A DNA stretch of 64,000 bases from Lepidonotus clava. Taxonomy: Eukaryota; Annelida; Polychaeta; Phyllodocida; Polynoidae. This document shows positions 10,811-23,954 of this stretch, one piece after another (positions within the stretch are counted from its first letter, which is position 1; each line of letters begins with the position of its first letter). Made by a program: the position numbers and the translations under genes. The notes beneath the pieces were generated by a model. The model had not been told where the DNA came from and ran no database searches. It saw only the letters and a list, made by a program, of their open reading frames with translations. The stretch covers positions 4,092,001 through 4,156,000 of the forward strand of contig OW387147.1 in NCBI GenBank assembly GCA_936440205.1, given 5' to 3'.

Positions 10811-13517
10811 TATTCTCTCTTCGGGGTTTTACTCTTGTGCCACCTGGTGTAATCTGGTACTGGTGGTAGGCTTAGAGTTACAGTTCATTTCATGCAAGAC
10901 CAAATTACAATACTTCCAGAATACTTAGACAAATAATTACCAGCCTGTGATCACATATCATGCTGGTTTTCATCGCAAAACCTATTAACAGATGTACCAA
11001 AATTGGATATATAAGTGAATAGTTCTTTCCAAAATTTGCTAAGAAACTACCAAATTAGACGTCATCCTTTTTCTGTGAAAATCCAGGCTAAACAGAAACT
11101 TTTTTTTATCCGATTTGAAAATCTTAGGTAATCAATATGTCATATGGCTAATCGGAATTGATATGTCTTTGCCATATTGGTAACTTTGACATTGGACTTG
11201 GGACGAAGCCAGTCAGAACCAGGGAAGTGATCACATAGCCACAAAGAGAAACTCAACAGTCTCTATGAGTATAATGTCTCTAGTCCGCGTCTCTCAGAGG
11301 GCGGGGTCGGCCGGCCGTGCTGTTAGAGATGCATTACATGTAACATAGAGATTCCTGCCTCCTGTAGTCAGAAAAAGGGAATTGGTTCCAGCATGAGTAA
11401 AAGCCTGTCAATGTACCTCAGACCCAAATAATTAGAGGCATTGGTGGCTATAGCTTTTAAATGCACTTGTCACCTGAAATCGATAGCACCGGCACGCTTC
11501 AGTAAAATGGAGCAGAACTGTTGACATATGCCAAGTATAATATTATGGCAGGGGGGTTCATTTGTATTCATGTATCTATTTTACCTGAAATTTTCTGATA
11601 GAACCTAACCCTTCTGCAACCTTCAGAATATCAACACTCTCAATGGAACTTGGTAACAGCAGAGAAAAAGACAGGAAATTCATAGATTTGTGTTTGTATA
11701 GTTAAACATCATGTGGAACAGTCATGTGAGTGCCAAAGGCTCTCCATGCCGCGTAATATGAACATATATACTTAGGCTTGAGGCTGACAACCGACAGCTG
11801 CAAGCATATAATGTATTATAGATGGTCTTCTCTGACGCAGCAGTTTTTACTGCGACTCGCCACACCCACCTCAGCCGATAACAGACTTTCAGTTTCAGTT
11901 TGCAATGGGGGAACCCCAAATGACTCCATTCCATGAAGTCATTTGTGTTTGTAAGCTCAGCATTCGCATTAAACCTGATAGATTAGGTGGTGTAGGTACA
12001 GGGGTAAGGTTTTCTCTCATAACGTTATACATGTATGCTAATGTGTGGTACCTACCACCTTTACAACTCATGGAATATTTATCAGACTAGAGGAGCTGGA
12101 ACTTTCATACATAATTCAGAGGTTACAGGCTGCTCAAAACATATTCATTGATCCTTCTTGGATTATAAAATTACCCCTTTGAGGCTATCAATTTGGGGTG
12201 TATGATAAACACAATATTTTGAAATAATATTTATTATTGTTGGATACTAAATAGTATAAAAGTTTAAGAACTCATAAAAAATAACTTTGGACTGTGGTAG
12301 GTGGTCATAATGGACTGATTAGTAACCTGTTTATAAGTAAGGGTTAAAGTGTATTGGGGAATTTAGTATCGGCTGTTACGGAACTACCAGCATCAATGTT
12401 GATCACCGCTAGTCAGAGCACCCCCATTCAGAACGGTAAAAAGCTCCACAAGTTCTCACAAAGAGTTATTGATTTTTCATTCATCTTCATTTTGATTAAC
12501 CTAATTAAAATCTGTGTGCGCTTCAATCTGATCGACCGTTGTATGGTGCGCAGCCAGTGTGAGTTTTTCACACCTTGTCATTTTTCACACCTGCTGGGAG
12601 CAATTTTCTTTAAGCATGAGCAAAAAGGTTCTGCACTTTTCTGATTGCAGGCTGTACACTCTGCAAAAACAAGTGTATTCTCTGGTTTCATACACATCAG
12701 AATCCTTCATCTGGCATTTTTCGCTTCAGTTGAGGGAGCAGCTCCAGTCAACACTTTGATAAACAACTATATACATAAATATTTTCTTTTTTTCTGTGAT
12801 CAAACTATATTTCGCTATGCTGAACATGCAATTTTCATTCCTTGGGAGAGCCATACTTCCTCTAAGATTTTTTTCAGGCATGTCCAAGGATTGTGCATGA
12901 ATCTCAGGCAGCCTCCGCTGATTCTCTACCACCACATCTCCACCACACCTCCACTCTACCACACACATTGTCCCCCACATGTTTTCTGCGGTTGATAACC
13001 TGTTGGCACGGGGCCACCGAGCCCTGTTAGGCAAAGCGTATCTTTTATTCAACAGGGGTTTGCCTCGCCTGTCAAAGCACGCTTACAAAAAGCGGGCTTA
13101 TTTGGCCCGATTCAGTCTCACACCTGGCCCTCAACCTCTGGGTTGCTCCACTTTCCTGTTCAAGGTGTTGCTCACAACAAAATGTATATTGCTTGGAAGG
13201 TGCTGTATAGAGGTGGAAGCACCAGAGTTGTGTGTTCCAAGCACCAATCTAGGCATTGTTCAGTAAAATATACCTGTTGACCTAGGAACCTTTTTTTGAC
13301 ACCAAATGGAAATTACTTAGAGTATAAGATATATTTATGGTACCAGAACAAAAATAATTCTTTTGTTAAAAATGTTATGTTGTAAATGTATAGGGTCTCA
13401 ACCATGTTGTATATCTATAGGTTACACCTATATTTTTTTATGGAAAACAATGAAGATTTATTGAAATGGCACATTGGACATGACTTTACATTTTTGATTA
13501 TGTTTTTCTTGAATCAG

Positions 13518-13613
13518 TGCCCACCACAACAAGTACTACCACTACGGTAACTCCGGTTGTCAACCGGGTTACCAATGCGGTTACCACGAGCACTGGCACT
13601 GTCACCGGAACAG
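13518..13613 (+). CDS. Exon 5: second Thr-rich stalk segment
   Basis: This exon encodes residues 308-339, a Thr-rich stretch (PTTTSTTTTVTPVVNRVTNA then VTTSTGTVTGT) continuing the mucin-like stalk. The acceptor is TTTTTCTTGAATCAG and the donor CAG|GTATTA, both phase 1, so it joins in frame to exon 4 upstream and to either the membrane exon (54179) or the EGF exon (62366) downstream. It is low-complexity, so coding support comes from splice phase, composition and continuity rather than a domain. Additional similar small stalk exons could be hidden in the flanking introns, but I found none with correct phase and splice sites. Confidence 0.72.
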
Positions 13614-16087
13614 GTATTAGTACAGTCTGCACCTATGTGAAGGTCAAGGTCAAAGGGCAGGGTGTTTGCTGGTTGCCATGGTTACAGCTTCAAGGTGGTT
13701 AGGCTCTTCTTTACCTAAAGCATAGAGTGAAAATCACTTTTGTAATACTAGAAGAGAGAAAGGATTTTGATAACATACTGTAAGCTGTTTATTCTTATGA
13801 GAATACTTGATCTTTTAAGTTAATGTGAGATCTCTTAGAATTGTTGAGTTAGTTGTAATTAAGAAATACCTTAACAGTAATTTCACCAAGTTTTTGTAAA
13901 AATTGACATCTGTGCACTTCTATATATGACCATCAGCAAACTCACTGAACTTGTATGTGCATGCCAAGTCCATATGGTTCATGTTGAGCACTTTCTTGGT
14001 CATCTTGCACACTTTGATAATGCTCTCGTTTTGTTTCTTAGATTATTTAGACTTTTTAGTAGTTTTAGAAAAAAATATAGAAAAAAATTAAAATAAATTA
14101 TTTGAAACTGATATGGGTGTACCATATAGTTTTTAAAAAAAATAGAAAAAGAAATTATGATATGTATATGAATTCTTCAAAAGCCATGGTAACTCGTCAA
14201 ATGCCTCGCCCTTTCTTGACCCAGTCGCGGGTTGCGGTGTATTATAAGATCTCGTGTGACATCCAGCACTTTCTGTCTCCTCCTTTGAGCCGCTATATAT
14301 CAATGTACAAATTGAGTAGACCGATTTGATGGATTATGACTGTTGTACCACTTTACTACTACTCTTATCCTGAACACTTCTTGGTCCTCAGCTAACATGT
14401 TGTCGTGTTGAGTTTATTAACCGAACACCTTTAATAAGTTTACCCTAGGTTTAATGTAACCTTTGCTTTTCAGTGTGAATCCCTGCTGGTTCTTTGGTAC
14501 ATGTAATACCTCTTAAGGGTAAACATTTTTTTTAAGGACAAGTCTTCAATTTTCTGTAAGTCAGCCAAAAGAACCAAAGAACTTTAGTAGTTATACTGTT
14601 AAACTTATCCTTTGAGTCATGGTCAAGCAAATAAGCAAATTTGATCCCATGACACTGTTTAAAGGCCAAAACTGAAAAGGTTAAATCATCTCAAATCCAT
14701 GCCGTGAATACAATGTCAGATTATGTTGACTTTATTGAGAAGTGTATCGCTTATGCTTCAAGTGTACCTTGGCAGTGGGGAACTACTTGTGTAATGCCAT
14801 ATCGCCTGAGTACATATACCCGTGACCGGTCGCGCTTACTTATGATACTGCATTCCATCCCTCTACCTTATTGTCTCTATGTCCCTGTGATTTTCTCCTC
14901 AATTGAAGCAGTTAAAAATGGTCATTTCTTCTTTGACTGTGAATCACAGACGCTCATTTGGGTTCTGGTGACACCACACCAATTTTACACCCTGTCCGAT
15001 CGGATAAAATGGTATAAGACGGACCGCAATCTTTCGGTCTATTTGCACAGATGTGCTCTACTTCTCTTATATGTGATTTGGTTGATACATTGTTGTTGTC
15101 CTACTTCTGGTGTTTCAACTTCCGTGTCGCAGTTTTCAGTGAATAGACTAAATAGATATATGTGCTAGAAGTTCTGCCAAAAGTATAAAATTACAATACA
15201 CCTCAGAGAATTCACCCCATCACAGAATGGGAATTATTTAATCAAAACTTTTACAACTAAAGATAGATCATAATTATGCTTAAAACATTATTGAAATTGA
15301 TTGCCTCATAATCAGACATAAAATCATATAGCAAAGATCTGTCATACATCTTTTTCACGAGTTTGTGCACTGAACTTTCTCATAGACGCCTAATTCCAAA
15401 CTGTTTAAGCCCGAGCCCACAAGAACCCATATCCCAATTGCTTGGTTCAGGTCTATCCACTAGCAGGCCACTGCTATTTGAGAACCTCTACATGGTTTAA
15501 AAAGAGAAGAAAAAAGATTAAAAAGATAAAAGGAGACCCCCACCTCCTGTTTATCTGCCTGTGGTAGCCCCAGCCTAAGGGGACATTCCCCATGCATGTA
15601 TTAATACTTAATGCTATCTATAGGGACAAGGTGATAGAGGCACGTGTACCGACATCCGGGACACTCGGGAAACCACCAACTTCCGGTGCTGGGTCGGTTC
15701 CTCTGTGGGTGGGTTAGGGTTGGGAGAATGAGGAGGGGGTGTGGGGGTGGTGGGGGGGGGGGGGCAAATAGATGATTATTACGTTACAAGGAACATAAAC
15801 GCGTCCTTATGTTATGACTTGTGGTAGCCTTTTTTTTTCACGCTAAAATTTAACTAAACTGTTTTTTGTATGTGTTTGTTGTCAATTCTAAAGTTGTTGT
15901 CAACCCAATAACAAGTAATGGTATTCTTACCAAAATGGTTCGTTTAATCTTCAAATGAGTATACATGCAGTCATACGTTGATTGGTATTATTATTCTCAT
16001 GGAGCTTATTCCAGATAATCCATACAACGTCAAGATATACAAAACACTCTATTGAGCCATCAATATATATATATAGCCTATAAACAA

Positions 16088-16162
16088 AGCCTATGTCATA
16101 ATTAAAAGATGGATGCATAATATATTGCATTATATATCCATCCTTTAATTACGACATAGGCT
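16088..16162. repeat. Near-perfect 75-nt hairpin
   Basis: Arms AGCCTATGTCATAATTAAAA... and ...TTAATTACGACATAGGCT pair over at least 27 bases with two A-C mismatches, continuing into an AT-rich stem and small loop near 16125. It could be a microRNA-like hairpin, or a tiny fold-back transposon remnant; no target duplication is visible at its edges. Confidence 0.6.
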
Positions 16163-16467
16163 CTGATACAGAAGTCCGTAGATCTCCTAGTCCGACCTTG
16201 TTCTAACTTCTCCCTCCCTTAAGACTCACAACCCATTCCCCCAAACCCTGACCCCACCTGTAACACCTAGCTACCTGCCATCCACCCCTCACCCCCCTTA
16301 CCCCCCTCACCCCTAACCCCAATCTGACACCTGAGGTACCTTTCCCTTAGGTACCTCAACCCCAAGCACCACACCTCCACAACCCTAGGTCTCTATACCC
16401 TGAGGCTAAAAACCACACCTCCCCCTCCCACCTACAAACACCCCTACCCCTACCCCTATCTCTCAGC

Positions 16468-16489
16468 CCCCCCCCCCCCCCCCCCCCCC
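16468..16489. repeat. Poly-C tract
   Basis: An uninterrupted run of about 22 C follows a 270-bp C-rich, G-poor segment (CCCCTACCCC-like). It is one of about twenty G or C homopolymer runs of 10 or more in this window. Confidence 0.85.
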
Positions 16490-17053
16490 ATCCACCTGAC
16501 TCAGTACCAGGGAATCTCCTCCCTTCTGGGCAGTCTTCCAGGAAGTGTCTCCGATATCGAAACCACCAAGTACCTACTGAGAAATGACCTAAGCAGCTAT
16601 TTTAGGAGACTTTGTGGTTCTTCCTAGATATAAGTCACAAATCAGGGATCTGTCTTAAATCTGTGAGACATTTCTGATACTATATTTAACCTACTGTTGT
16701 TACAGAAATATTGGGAAGTTCTGTGTAATCGTTTGATTTATATTAGCCATATAGAGGTCCCCGACTCAGACAAACTGATATGCTGATTTTAAGAGTTGAT
16801 AATATAAAAAGAAATTCCCGAAGTGTGGTTAAAAACCTTCATGAAAGATACAATAAGATAAAAACAAAAAAAAGAAAACAAAATTTGTAAGGCGCAATCA
16901 TATTTTTGCAATATCACTACAGTTATTTTTCTGCAATACTGACCATATTTTGGCAAAGTTACTATCTTTGTCATTACATGTATGAACCCTGAATCATTTG
17001 TATACGTTAGAGGCAGTCATGTTTCATGTGAGCGGTCTCTGTGGGGTCAGCGC

Positions 17054-17109
17054 GGGTCGGTCTTTAGTAGACCGGTCCAAAAAGGGTCGGTCTTTAGTAG
17101 ACCGGTCCA
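17054..17109 (+). repeat. 30-bp tandem duplication
   Basis: Two near-identical units of GGGTCGGTCTTTAGTAGACC plus GGTCC and a short A-rich spacer lie head to tail. The core GGTCTTTAGTAGACC is itself nearly palindromic. Confidence 0.75.
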
Positions 17110-17938
17110 TTCATGGTCCGTGGGGTCTCAAAAGGAGCGTGGGCAGGCAGGAATGGTACACTGACACGAGTACCAAAGGGTCTTAGAGACCGAGAAAGGA
17201 CATGAAAGGAGAGGAGGGAGGTCTAGTTCTGGGTTAGACATGAAATAGGGACTACCTATGCCAAGGGGGGGGGGGGTGGAGAAGGGGGGCTTTGGTCTGA
17301 GATTGGGTAGGCTTTCTTGATCTTTGAGGTAAAGGAAGTGAATATGAGCCTCTGTAAATATGAACTGAGTTGTGGGTCCACTAGAGCCACTGCACCAGAC
17401 CCAGTAGTTACTGAAACCTGATAGGGATTATATTTAAATTGGCTGAATTTGATATACATTTTATAAATGAATGACAGTGTACAACTCAAAACTATGGGGG
17501 GGGGGGGAAATGTCCTAGATTGTTCGTGCAGAAAAAAGAAGACGATGCATAAAAATATTCCAGGTTCTCCTGAAAGATATACTGAGAAATATTTTAATCA
17601 TAATGCCAAATGGCCATGCTGGTATAGTTACTGCCTATGAAATAGAATGAAGCCCAAAAAGAAGTAGGACAGCCCAGATAAACACTGCCAGATCATGAGT
17701 TATTTCTTCAGGGGCTAAGACAGCCATAAGTCAGAGTACATAATGGTCCACCTTGCCAACAGTTTCCATATTTTTTCTTTGTTAAACAAACAAAAGAAAG
17801 CATGGACTAAAAACCTGGAGGTGTGTTGTATATCAGTGATATTCTGCCCTAACCTGGCCCTAGTTATAACCCAGTCCGGGTGCAGACCGGGGTAGGGCGG
17901 TGGTTATCGGCCGGCCTGTCACCGATTTGTGTGACTTC

Positions 17939-18202
17939 GGTCAGTAAAGTTGGACCACTACCAGAATATTAGGGACCCCAGCCAGGGGCGTTAGGAAAAC
18001 CACCGTTCAGTAAAGTAGGACCAGCACCAGAACATTAGGGACTCCGGCCGGGGGCGTTAGGAAAACCACTGGTCAGTAAAGTAGGACCAGCACCAGAACA
18101 TTAGGGACCCCAGCCGGGGGCGTTAGGAAAACCACCGGTCAGTAAAGTAGGACCAGCACCAGAACATTAGGGACCCCAGCCGGGGGCGTTAGGAAAACCA
18201 CC
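17939..18202 (+). repeat. 66-bp minisatellite, four copies
   Basis: Units start at 17939, 18005, 18071 and 18137, spaced exactly 66 bp. Each contains GGTCAGTAAAGTAGGACCAG, an AACATTAGGGACCCC core and GGGGGCGTTAGGAAAACCAC. The first copy is the most diverged and the last two are nearly identical, fitting recent unequal exchange. 66 is a multiple of three, but reading frames across it lack splice support. Confidence 0.9.
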
Positions 18203-18364
18203 CATACAGTGACATGCTCTAAGAAGGCCCAGGAATAAACTTCTAGATTAACAGAATATTTGGCAACAGGGCAACCTATGGGGCTAAAATCCCTCTGAGA
18301 CCATGTTACCTTTACATTGAGTAATTCTGAGTTAGTCAAGAGACTCACAGCATGGCATCATACC

Positions 18365-19500
18365 ATGCTAACACCCCTTACATGACCCCGCCTGGCATAC
18401 GGCCACCCCACACCCCAGGGGCACACAACCCTGCCAGCTATAGGATACTAACCTCGGTCAGACTCCTACAATCCTCAGTCTAGTTTACCTGTGGTGGCTT
18501 ATCGAGCAACTCTGGGCCATGGGAAGCAACTCGCAGCAGGCGATGTAGTGTAGTATCACCCCTGTGCACCCTGTCACCTTTATTCCAAGCAACTCACATC
18601 ACTAGGGAGACAGAAAATGTTTACTTCCCTAAAAGCATGATATCTTTACACCCAGTGACCCAGCCCGAATCACTCACACTCTTCAGCGATCATTTTGAGT
18701 GGCTTGATTCACAGCATGGCGAGGATTCACAACATGGCGACTGATTAACAATGGTATTGCCCTTCACCAACCACGTAACTTTTACACTGAGCGACTTGAA
18801 GCCACATTGAGCAACTCACAACACAGTGACATATACCACATTAGGGAGTCCAGGGGCGCGCATGCGCACACCTTTGGAGCAACTTCCTGTTGGGGGTCAA
18901 GCACGATTTTTCAGCCAATCAGGTTATCCCATTGTCCAATATGGCCGCGCCCAGTGCGAATCTCCCGTATGCGGTATTTATTCTGTGCTCACTCCCATCA
19001 AAGAGCCCTGCCTGGCATATGGCCAGCACACACCCGGGGGGCACTTGACCCAGCCACCTATAGGATTCTAACTTTGTTCACAATTCTGCCACATACCTCA
19101 AGTCTGTCTCAGCATTCCTGTGAAGGCAACCAAGAAACTCTTGACCACATTGAGCAACTCACAGCATAGCGATTTACTGTGCTAGCACTCTTCAGAGATC
19201 GTGTCGCTTTTACACTGAGCGATTCTGAGCGACTCAATTCACAGTAAGGCAACCAACCATGTTATCACCCAAAAGCAACCATGTTACTTTTACACTGAGC
19301 GACTCGAAGCTACATCAACCGACTCGCGGCATGGCAACATATAGAACCCCTGGCTTACGCATGGCCACCCCACACCCCAGGGGCACAGCACCCTGCCAAC
19401 TATGGAATCATACTAACCATAGACTCCTACATACCTCGGTCTAGTCTCAGAGCACCTGTGAGTGCAATCCAAACAACTCTGGGCCACATAGAACAACTCA
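18365..19500 (+). repeat. Complex degenerate tandem repeat
   Basis: Three diverged blocks beginning near 18385, 19007 and 19345 share TGGCATAYGGCCACCCCACA, CCAGGGGCAC, CTATAGGATACTAAC and CTCAGTCTAGTYT landmarks. Between them are shorter repeats of TTTTACACTGAGCGACTC and ATTGAGCAACTCACAGCA. The organisation looks like old tandem duplication with loss. A cluster of transcription factor motifs lies inside (18858-18948). Confidence 0.6.
18858..18948 (+). promoter_or_regulatory. NRF1/ETS/NF-Y/YY1 motif cluster
   Basis: Within 91 bp there is a perfect NRF1 palindrome GCGCATGCGC (18858-18867), an ETS/GABPA-type ACTTCCTG (18882-18889), CCAATC (18915-18920), a second CCAAT (18936-18940), and a YY1-type AATATGGCCGC (18938-18948). 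This combination marks TATA-less animal promoters. The gene's own promoter also has the NRF1 palindrome plus CCAAT. Whether it is active is not known; no coding exon follows within sight. Confidence 0.5.
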
Positions 19501-19589
19501 CTCTGTGGCTGTACCGGGATGGGGCTTTTGCTCCTGGGAAGACTTTAGGCCCTCGGTATCCCCTGCTGATCATAGAAGGCGACGATAGG

Positions 19590-19802
19590 GGGACCCAGCA
19601 CTGATCAAGTGGTTCTTTGGGTTCAATTCATGGTTGGTGTCTGGGTTCACTAAGGGATGAGGTACAGCAAAAATGATTTCCAGGTTTTGATCCCCTGCTG
19701 TTTGCCTGGCCTGTCACCATCTCATAGGTACGATCTCAAAAGACAGAATTCGTCCCAATTCGTTTTCGCTGTGAAAATGACCCTGGCTGTCGGTACGGCG
19801 TA
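19590..19802 (+). mobile_element. SINE family 1, copy 1
   Basis: Starts with CAGCACTGATCAAGTGGTTC and a box-B-like GGTTCAATTC, continues through GGTTCACTAAGGGATGAGG and GACAGAATTCGTCCCA, and ends near GTCGGTACGGCGTAA. It matches 23955-24190 and the minus-strand copy at 32164-32402. The box B suggests a tRNA-related pol III head; a good box A is not seen at normal spacing, so this may be a partial head. Confidence 0.7.
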
Positions 19803-19871
19803 ATTTTTTTGTAATATCATCATATCGCGCTGACATCGCAGCTCAGAGTCGTGTAGTGTAATAGGGCCTTA
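19803..19871 (+). mobile_element. MITE family D, right-end fragment
   Basis: The segment ending GTGTAGTGTAATAGGGCCTT, preceded by ATCGCGCTGACATCGCAGCT, matches the right part of 47150-47514 and, inverted, the left end at 32112-32150. Only the right half is present, joined directly to a SINE. Confidence 0.5.
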
Positions 19872-21283
19872 GCCTCTCTGTCAGACTCCCACATACCTTT
19901 AGTCTGGTCTCCTACCCCCCAACCCCTATCAGCAGGAGACCTAGGAGATAAGAGAAGGTGTCTGTAAATGTAATGTAGGGTGGGGCCGACAACGTGTACC
20001 TGTGGTCTGACATCAGCCGTTTACCTCGCACTTTTCTCACCTCGTAGTCAACATTAGCACCTATTGGCAGCACTATCAGAGGAATTTAAGTCTCCTTTTT
20101 TCCTCATAACTCATAAGATCTAAGATTTTGTGGTTATGGGAGCTCCAATGAATTATTACTTCATACCTGGTAATTGAATCGATGCAGGTAACACTTTCAG
20201 TGCTCCGTTATTTCAAGTTTTATCGTCTCACAAGATGTAAGGTTTAGCAGTTATGGAGGCCTTGGTGTGGAATTTTGCTGCTCACAATGACGACTTTATA
20301 AAATCCCCCCTCCCTGACTCTTCCCAGATGGGCACCTTTAATGTCATGTGGAAAATGTCAATGGTTTAATTGAATAAATTATGTCGTATAGGTCGTATAC
20401 TAGGGTAGATAGGAAAAGGCAAGAGAAACAATAAATATATATTTAAGGTGAAAAAGACAACGACGTTATAAAATGATAAACTGATATTTATCAGAATAGA
20501 AACTGACTTATGTCAAGACTCGTGCATAAAATATGCCTATTATAATGTCCCCAAAGGAACCAATAGATTTAATACCACATCCATTGTATAAATCAGGTCT
20601 GCACAATGTTGGTTCTGCACAATACAAAGAGAAAAGGCAGCTAGCTGTATGTACGTAGTACAGAAACTGATCCCCCTACACTTTTACTTTTCACACATCT
20701 TTATGTCACAGCTCTGATTAACAGCCAACTCTTCCCCCCTCTCTCCCCCGGTTAGTCGCACGTGCAGGTTGCTCGCCTCCTTACCACTCATGGCTAGACG
20801 ATTAAAATGCGGGAAATGTGTACCCAGTGACCCCCACTTCCCCCAACGCCCTCCTACCCCTTCTTTTTTGTAGTACGGATGGTGCCGCTGTCTATGACTA
20901 AGGCTGTTCCTCCAAGAGGGGGATTATTTAAGGGCACGCGGGTACGTTCGCCACTAGCTTCATTTTAAAACAGCATATCTAATTAATTTTACAATTAGGA
21001 GTATTTAGTTTTTTTCTGATAGATATCGTGTATGTTTTATTTCGCACCTGCCGATTTGTGGTCATGCACCTATGTTTTTTTGTTTTTTTTAAATTTTTGT
21101 TTTGTTTATTTGTGCATACATTTTATTCAGTAACAAACATCAGAGTTGCCTCTGTTTTTCACTTCATTACAAAAGGAAAAAAATGTGACTAAAATACAGC
21201 ATAGTAGATAATACAAAACAATGAATTATTGTCAGCTCCAGATCAGAAGATTTATTTTTACAACTAGTGGTTGGGTGGTGCGT

Positions 21284-21314
<31 letters not shown>

Positions 21315-22254
21315 GTTCTTTACTTCTCATCATATCCATTGAAGTTTTCACATGTAAAATTCTCCCGGTCGACTGACTTGAACCAGATTTCCCATTTGAG
21401 CGTCCTTTACCTTTGTCCGACCCCCGGGACTGAGACCACTCTCCACTCTCCCCGCAGATGTTTCCTCTCTCCGCCATTACCCTAAGTGGGGCTAATGGGA
21501 GGCGGGAAATGTTGGGAGACTAAACAACATTTACAGACCTGTCAGCGATTTTTACCTCAAGTATTTTTATCTGAATATTTTTAAAATCCTAACCTTTTTC
21601 GTCTATAAGCATAACTGATATTTGTTAGGCACATATATTTTGAACATTGCAATACATGTATGCTGTTTCTTTTACTACATACAACATTGTTATATACATC
21701 GCTTCATGTTTCTGTACCCTAGTTGCCCAATGTATCGTACAAATAACAAAAGCACCGTATCCAAGGCTCCAAAAAATCAATTTGGAAAAAAAAAAAACAC
21801 AAAAAAAACACCGGTCGTTCCGCCTCAGTGACTTTGGCATAGAGTCTGTTGTTGCTCCTGGCGCCCGTTCCGCTCCACTTCCCCCTCCTCTTTTTTTCCC
21901 TCCCTATTTTACTCCCCCCCCCCCCCCCCGGCAGGTTCATTATTTGCATTGTTGCTACCGTGAGGGCGGGGTTAGAGGGGTGGGGTGGGTGGTAGTGGTT
22001 AGACTTTACTCATTCTTTACTCATTCGAGTACTTCATAATGATTAATCACATACGCTTGAATTTACAATCGTGGTTTAGACGGCTGCCTTTTTATTGCAC
22101 CTCACTATTACTGTTAGCATAGAGATACATAAGATAATCTTATATATGTCTATGCTGTTAGAGGCCTGTTAAGTAGATATTGAATGCTAGTTTGATTTTA
22201 ACATTTAATCCTAAAGCAATGCACTCAGCCGACAAAAATTAGTATATTTGTAGA

Positions 22255-22474
22255 CAGTGTTCAAAATTAGGTATTTATTTTGGGCACCATCCGGGTGCAG
22301 AGGCCTAAAAAAAATGTGCATCCGGGACCTTGTCGATGCAGACCCCTAATGTAGAGATATAGAAAGTAGCTGAAAAAAACGTGTGCACACCGGGTGCACA
22401 CTGCTGAAAATCGTGCACCCGACGGCGGAATTGTGCGCGTCGGGTTCAGGGCGCACCCTTAATTTCGAACACTG
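22255..22474 (+). mobile_element. MITE family B, copy 2
   Basis: Inverted ends CAGTGTTCAAAATTAGG and CCTTAATTTCGAACACTG are flanked by a perfect 5-bp duplication GTAGA (22250-22254 and 22475-22479). It is 220 bp long, with GGGTGCA motifs inside and no coding capacity. Confidence 0.82.
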
Positions 22475-23954
22475 GTAGAAACATAGGAACAAAAATCTTA
22501 GTCTGGGTATTGAATTTAACATATTTGTATAGTATAATGGTTTGGAATTCCTGCAAGATCAAACTTGTCCAAACATACTCGTTTGAATAGGTACGGATAT
22601 CAGAAATAGTAATCATGATTATTTCTGGTATGTCTAAACACGTTGTTCTATTTTGGCACACATCTCCCTCGTTCACGACAGAGCCCTTATGGATGCCCTA
22701 GTGGGACATATAATCGTGTATAGACCTAGATACAGATAATTGTGTCCCTATGGCGGATGGGTGATGGCGCCAGGAGCAGTCAGAATTAGTTTTGACACTT
22801 CAGGAGAATTCGTCTTCATAGAAGTAGAATACAGAACCATCCTGTAGTTGTGATTTATCGTTATGAACGCGGGTCTACCATAAATAGAACCAATGGAAAT
22901 GCCCTCTTTTTACATTCACTGAAATTGCCCTGTTACTTTGGTGATGAGGCGGGCGTCGTATTCAATCAAGTAGAATATAAAACAACTCGGCAAAGACTAG
23001 TCTAGCTTCAGTTAACCGTCTATACGCAGGCGGTCCCGTGAAGACTTCAGTGATCGCTACCACTTGTAGGAGCATCTGAAATCAGTGTGTTTTCAGGGAC
23101 ATCTCACAAATGAAAATCTAAATAGACTAGGTCAACTTAGCAGAGACAGAGTGTAGCGTTAGTTGACCATCTATAGTCAGTCGTCAGTAGACCTTCCCCT
23201 GAACCCCACCACTCCCTGCAGCCTGTGAAATCAGGGGCTACCGATGGATGTCTAATAACAAACCAGTTGCGCCTAATAACAAAATGTTGGTGTGGCCGCC
23301 CAAATCATGGAGTCGGCCGCTCCTCGCCTAATCCCCATATGGTTGTCCCATGGGAAGCATAGCCTCAATATATATACATACAAGTGTCCTTTAGGCTGAA
23401 GCATCATACACTTCAGTTCCAATGAACTGGTCAAAACGTTGCCAACATTTCTAAACTAGGTTAATGTATGAAATGTCAGTGTAAAAAACAGTTTAAATAT
23501 AAAAGATAAGGTCATGCAAAAGGGAATTAGACAAAGATAAAGCCTGTGTTCTGTTATAATATTGATGACTGTAATTCTGATTCTGTGTTTGGCAACAGAG
23601 ACGTTGCGTTCAGCCTGCCAGCCCGATGTGATTTTCTGCTTGGCGCGGGGTTCCGGGGCTCCTGATTTATTGGACACCTCGAGTCGAGCCCCGCCGAGCG
23701 CAGTGCATTATGGGACAGGCCATAGTGCTGGTCGCCGCCCCGCTTTGTATTGATCTCAGAGGAGGCTCTCATCCAGTGCTGGTATAAGGCCTGATGGTGG
23801 GTGTATACCAGGCACCTGCCAGGACCCAGGAGTAGGCCTGCCAGCAACAAGCAGTACGCACAAGGTGCATGCTGGGACCAAGTTCCTGCCACCTCTCCCC
23901 ATAGGGTTCCAGGAAAGAGTAGCCTCTGCCGAGTGTATAAGGTGACAATGTGGG

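Larger units (their letters stand above)
5190..13517 (+). other. Intron 4 (8.3 kb)
   Basis: This intron joins the two halves of the Ser/Thr-rich stalk. It contains MITE copies at 8508-8722 and 8990-9240, degenerate MITE-B relatives near 6190-6360 and 7903-8147, repeat K at 10568-10810, poly-G tracts at about 6919-6937, 7616-7629 and 8310-8323, and otherwise unassigned AT-rich DNA. The 5870-5960 and 9247-10560 stretches and everything from 10810 to 13500 hold no feature I can support. Confidence 0.65.

Noticed and set aside
12836-12990. Possible extra Thr/Pro-rich stalk exon (CCACACCTCCACTCTACCAC region)
   Set aside because: The only good acceptor nearby (GATTTTTTTCAG) enters a frame that meets a stop within a few codons in phase 1.
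14704-15168. 154-codon open frame, + strand
   Set aside because: Composition matches surrounding intron and no domain, signal or splice phase supports it.
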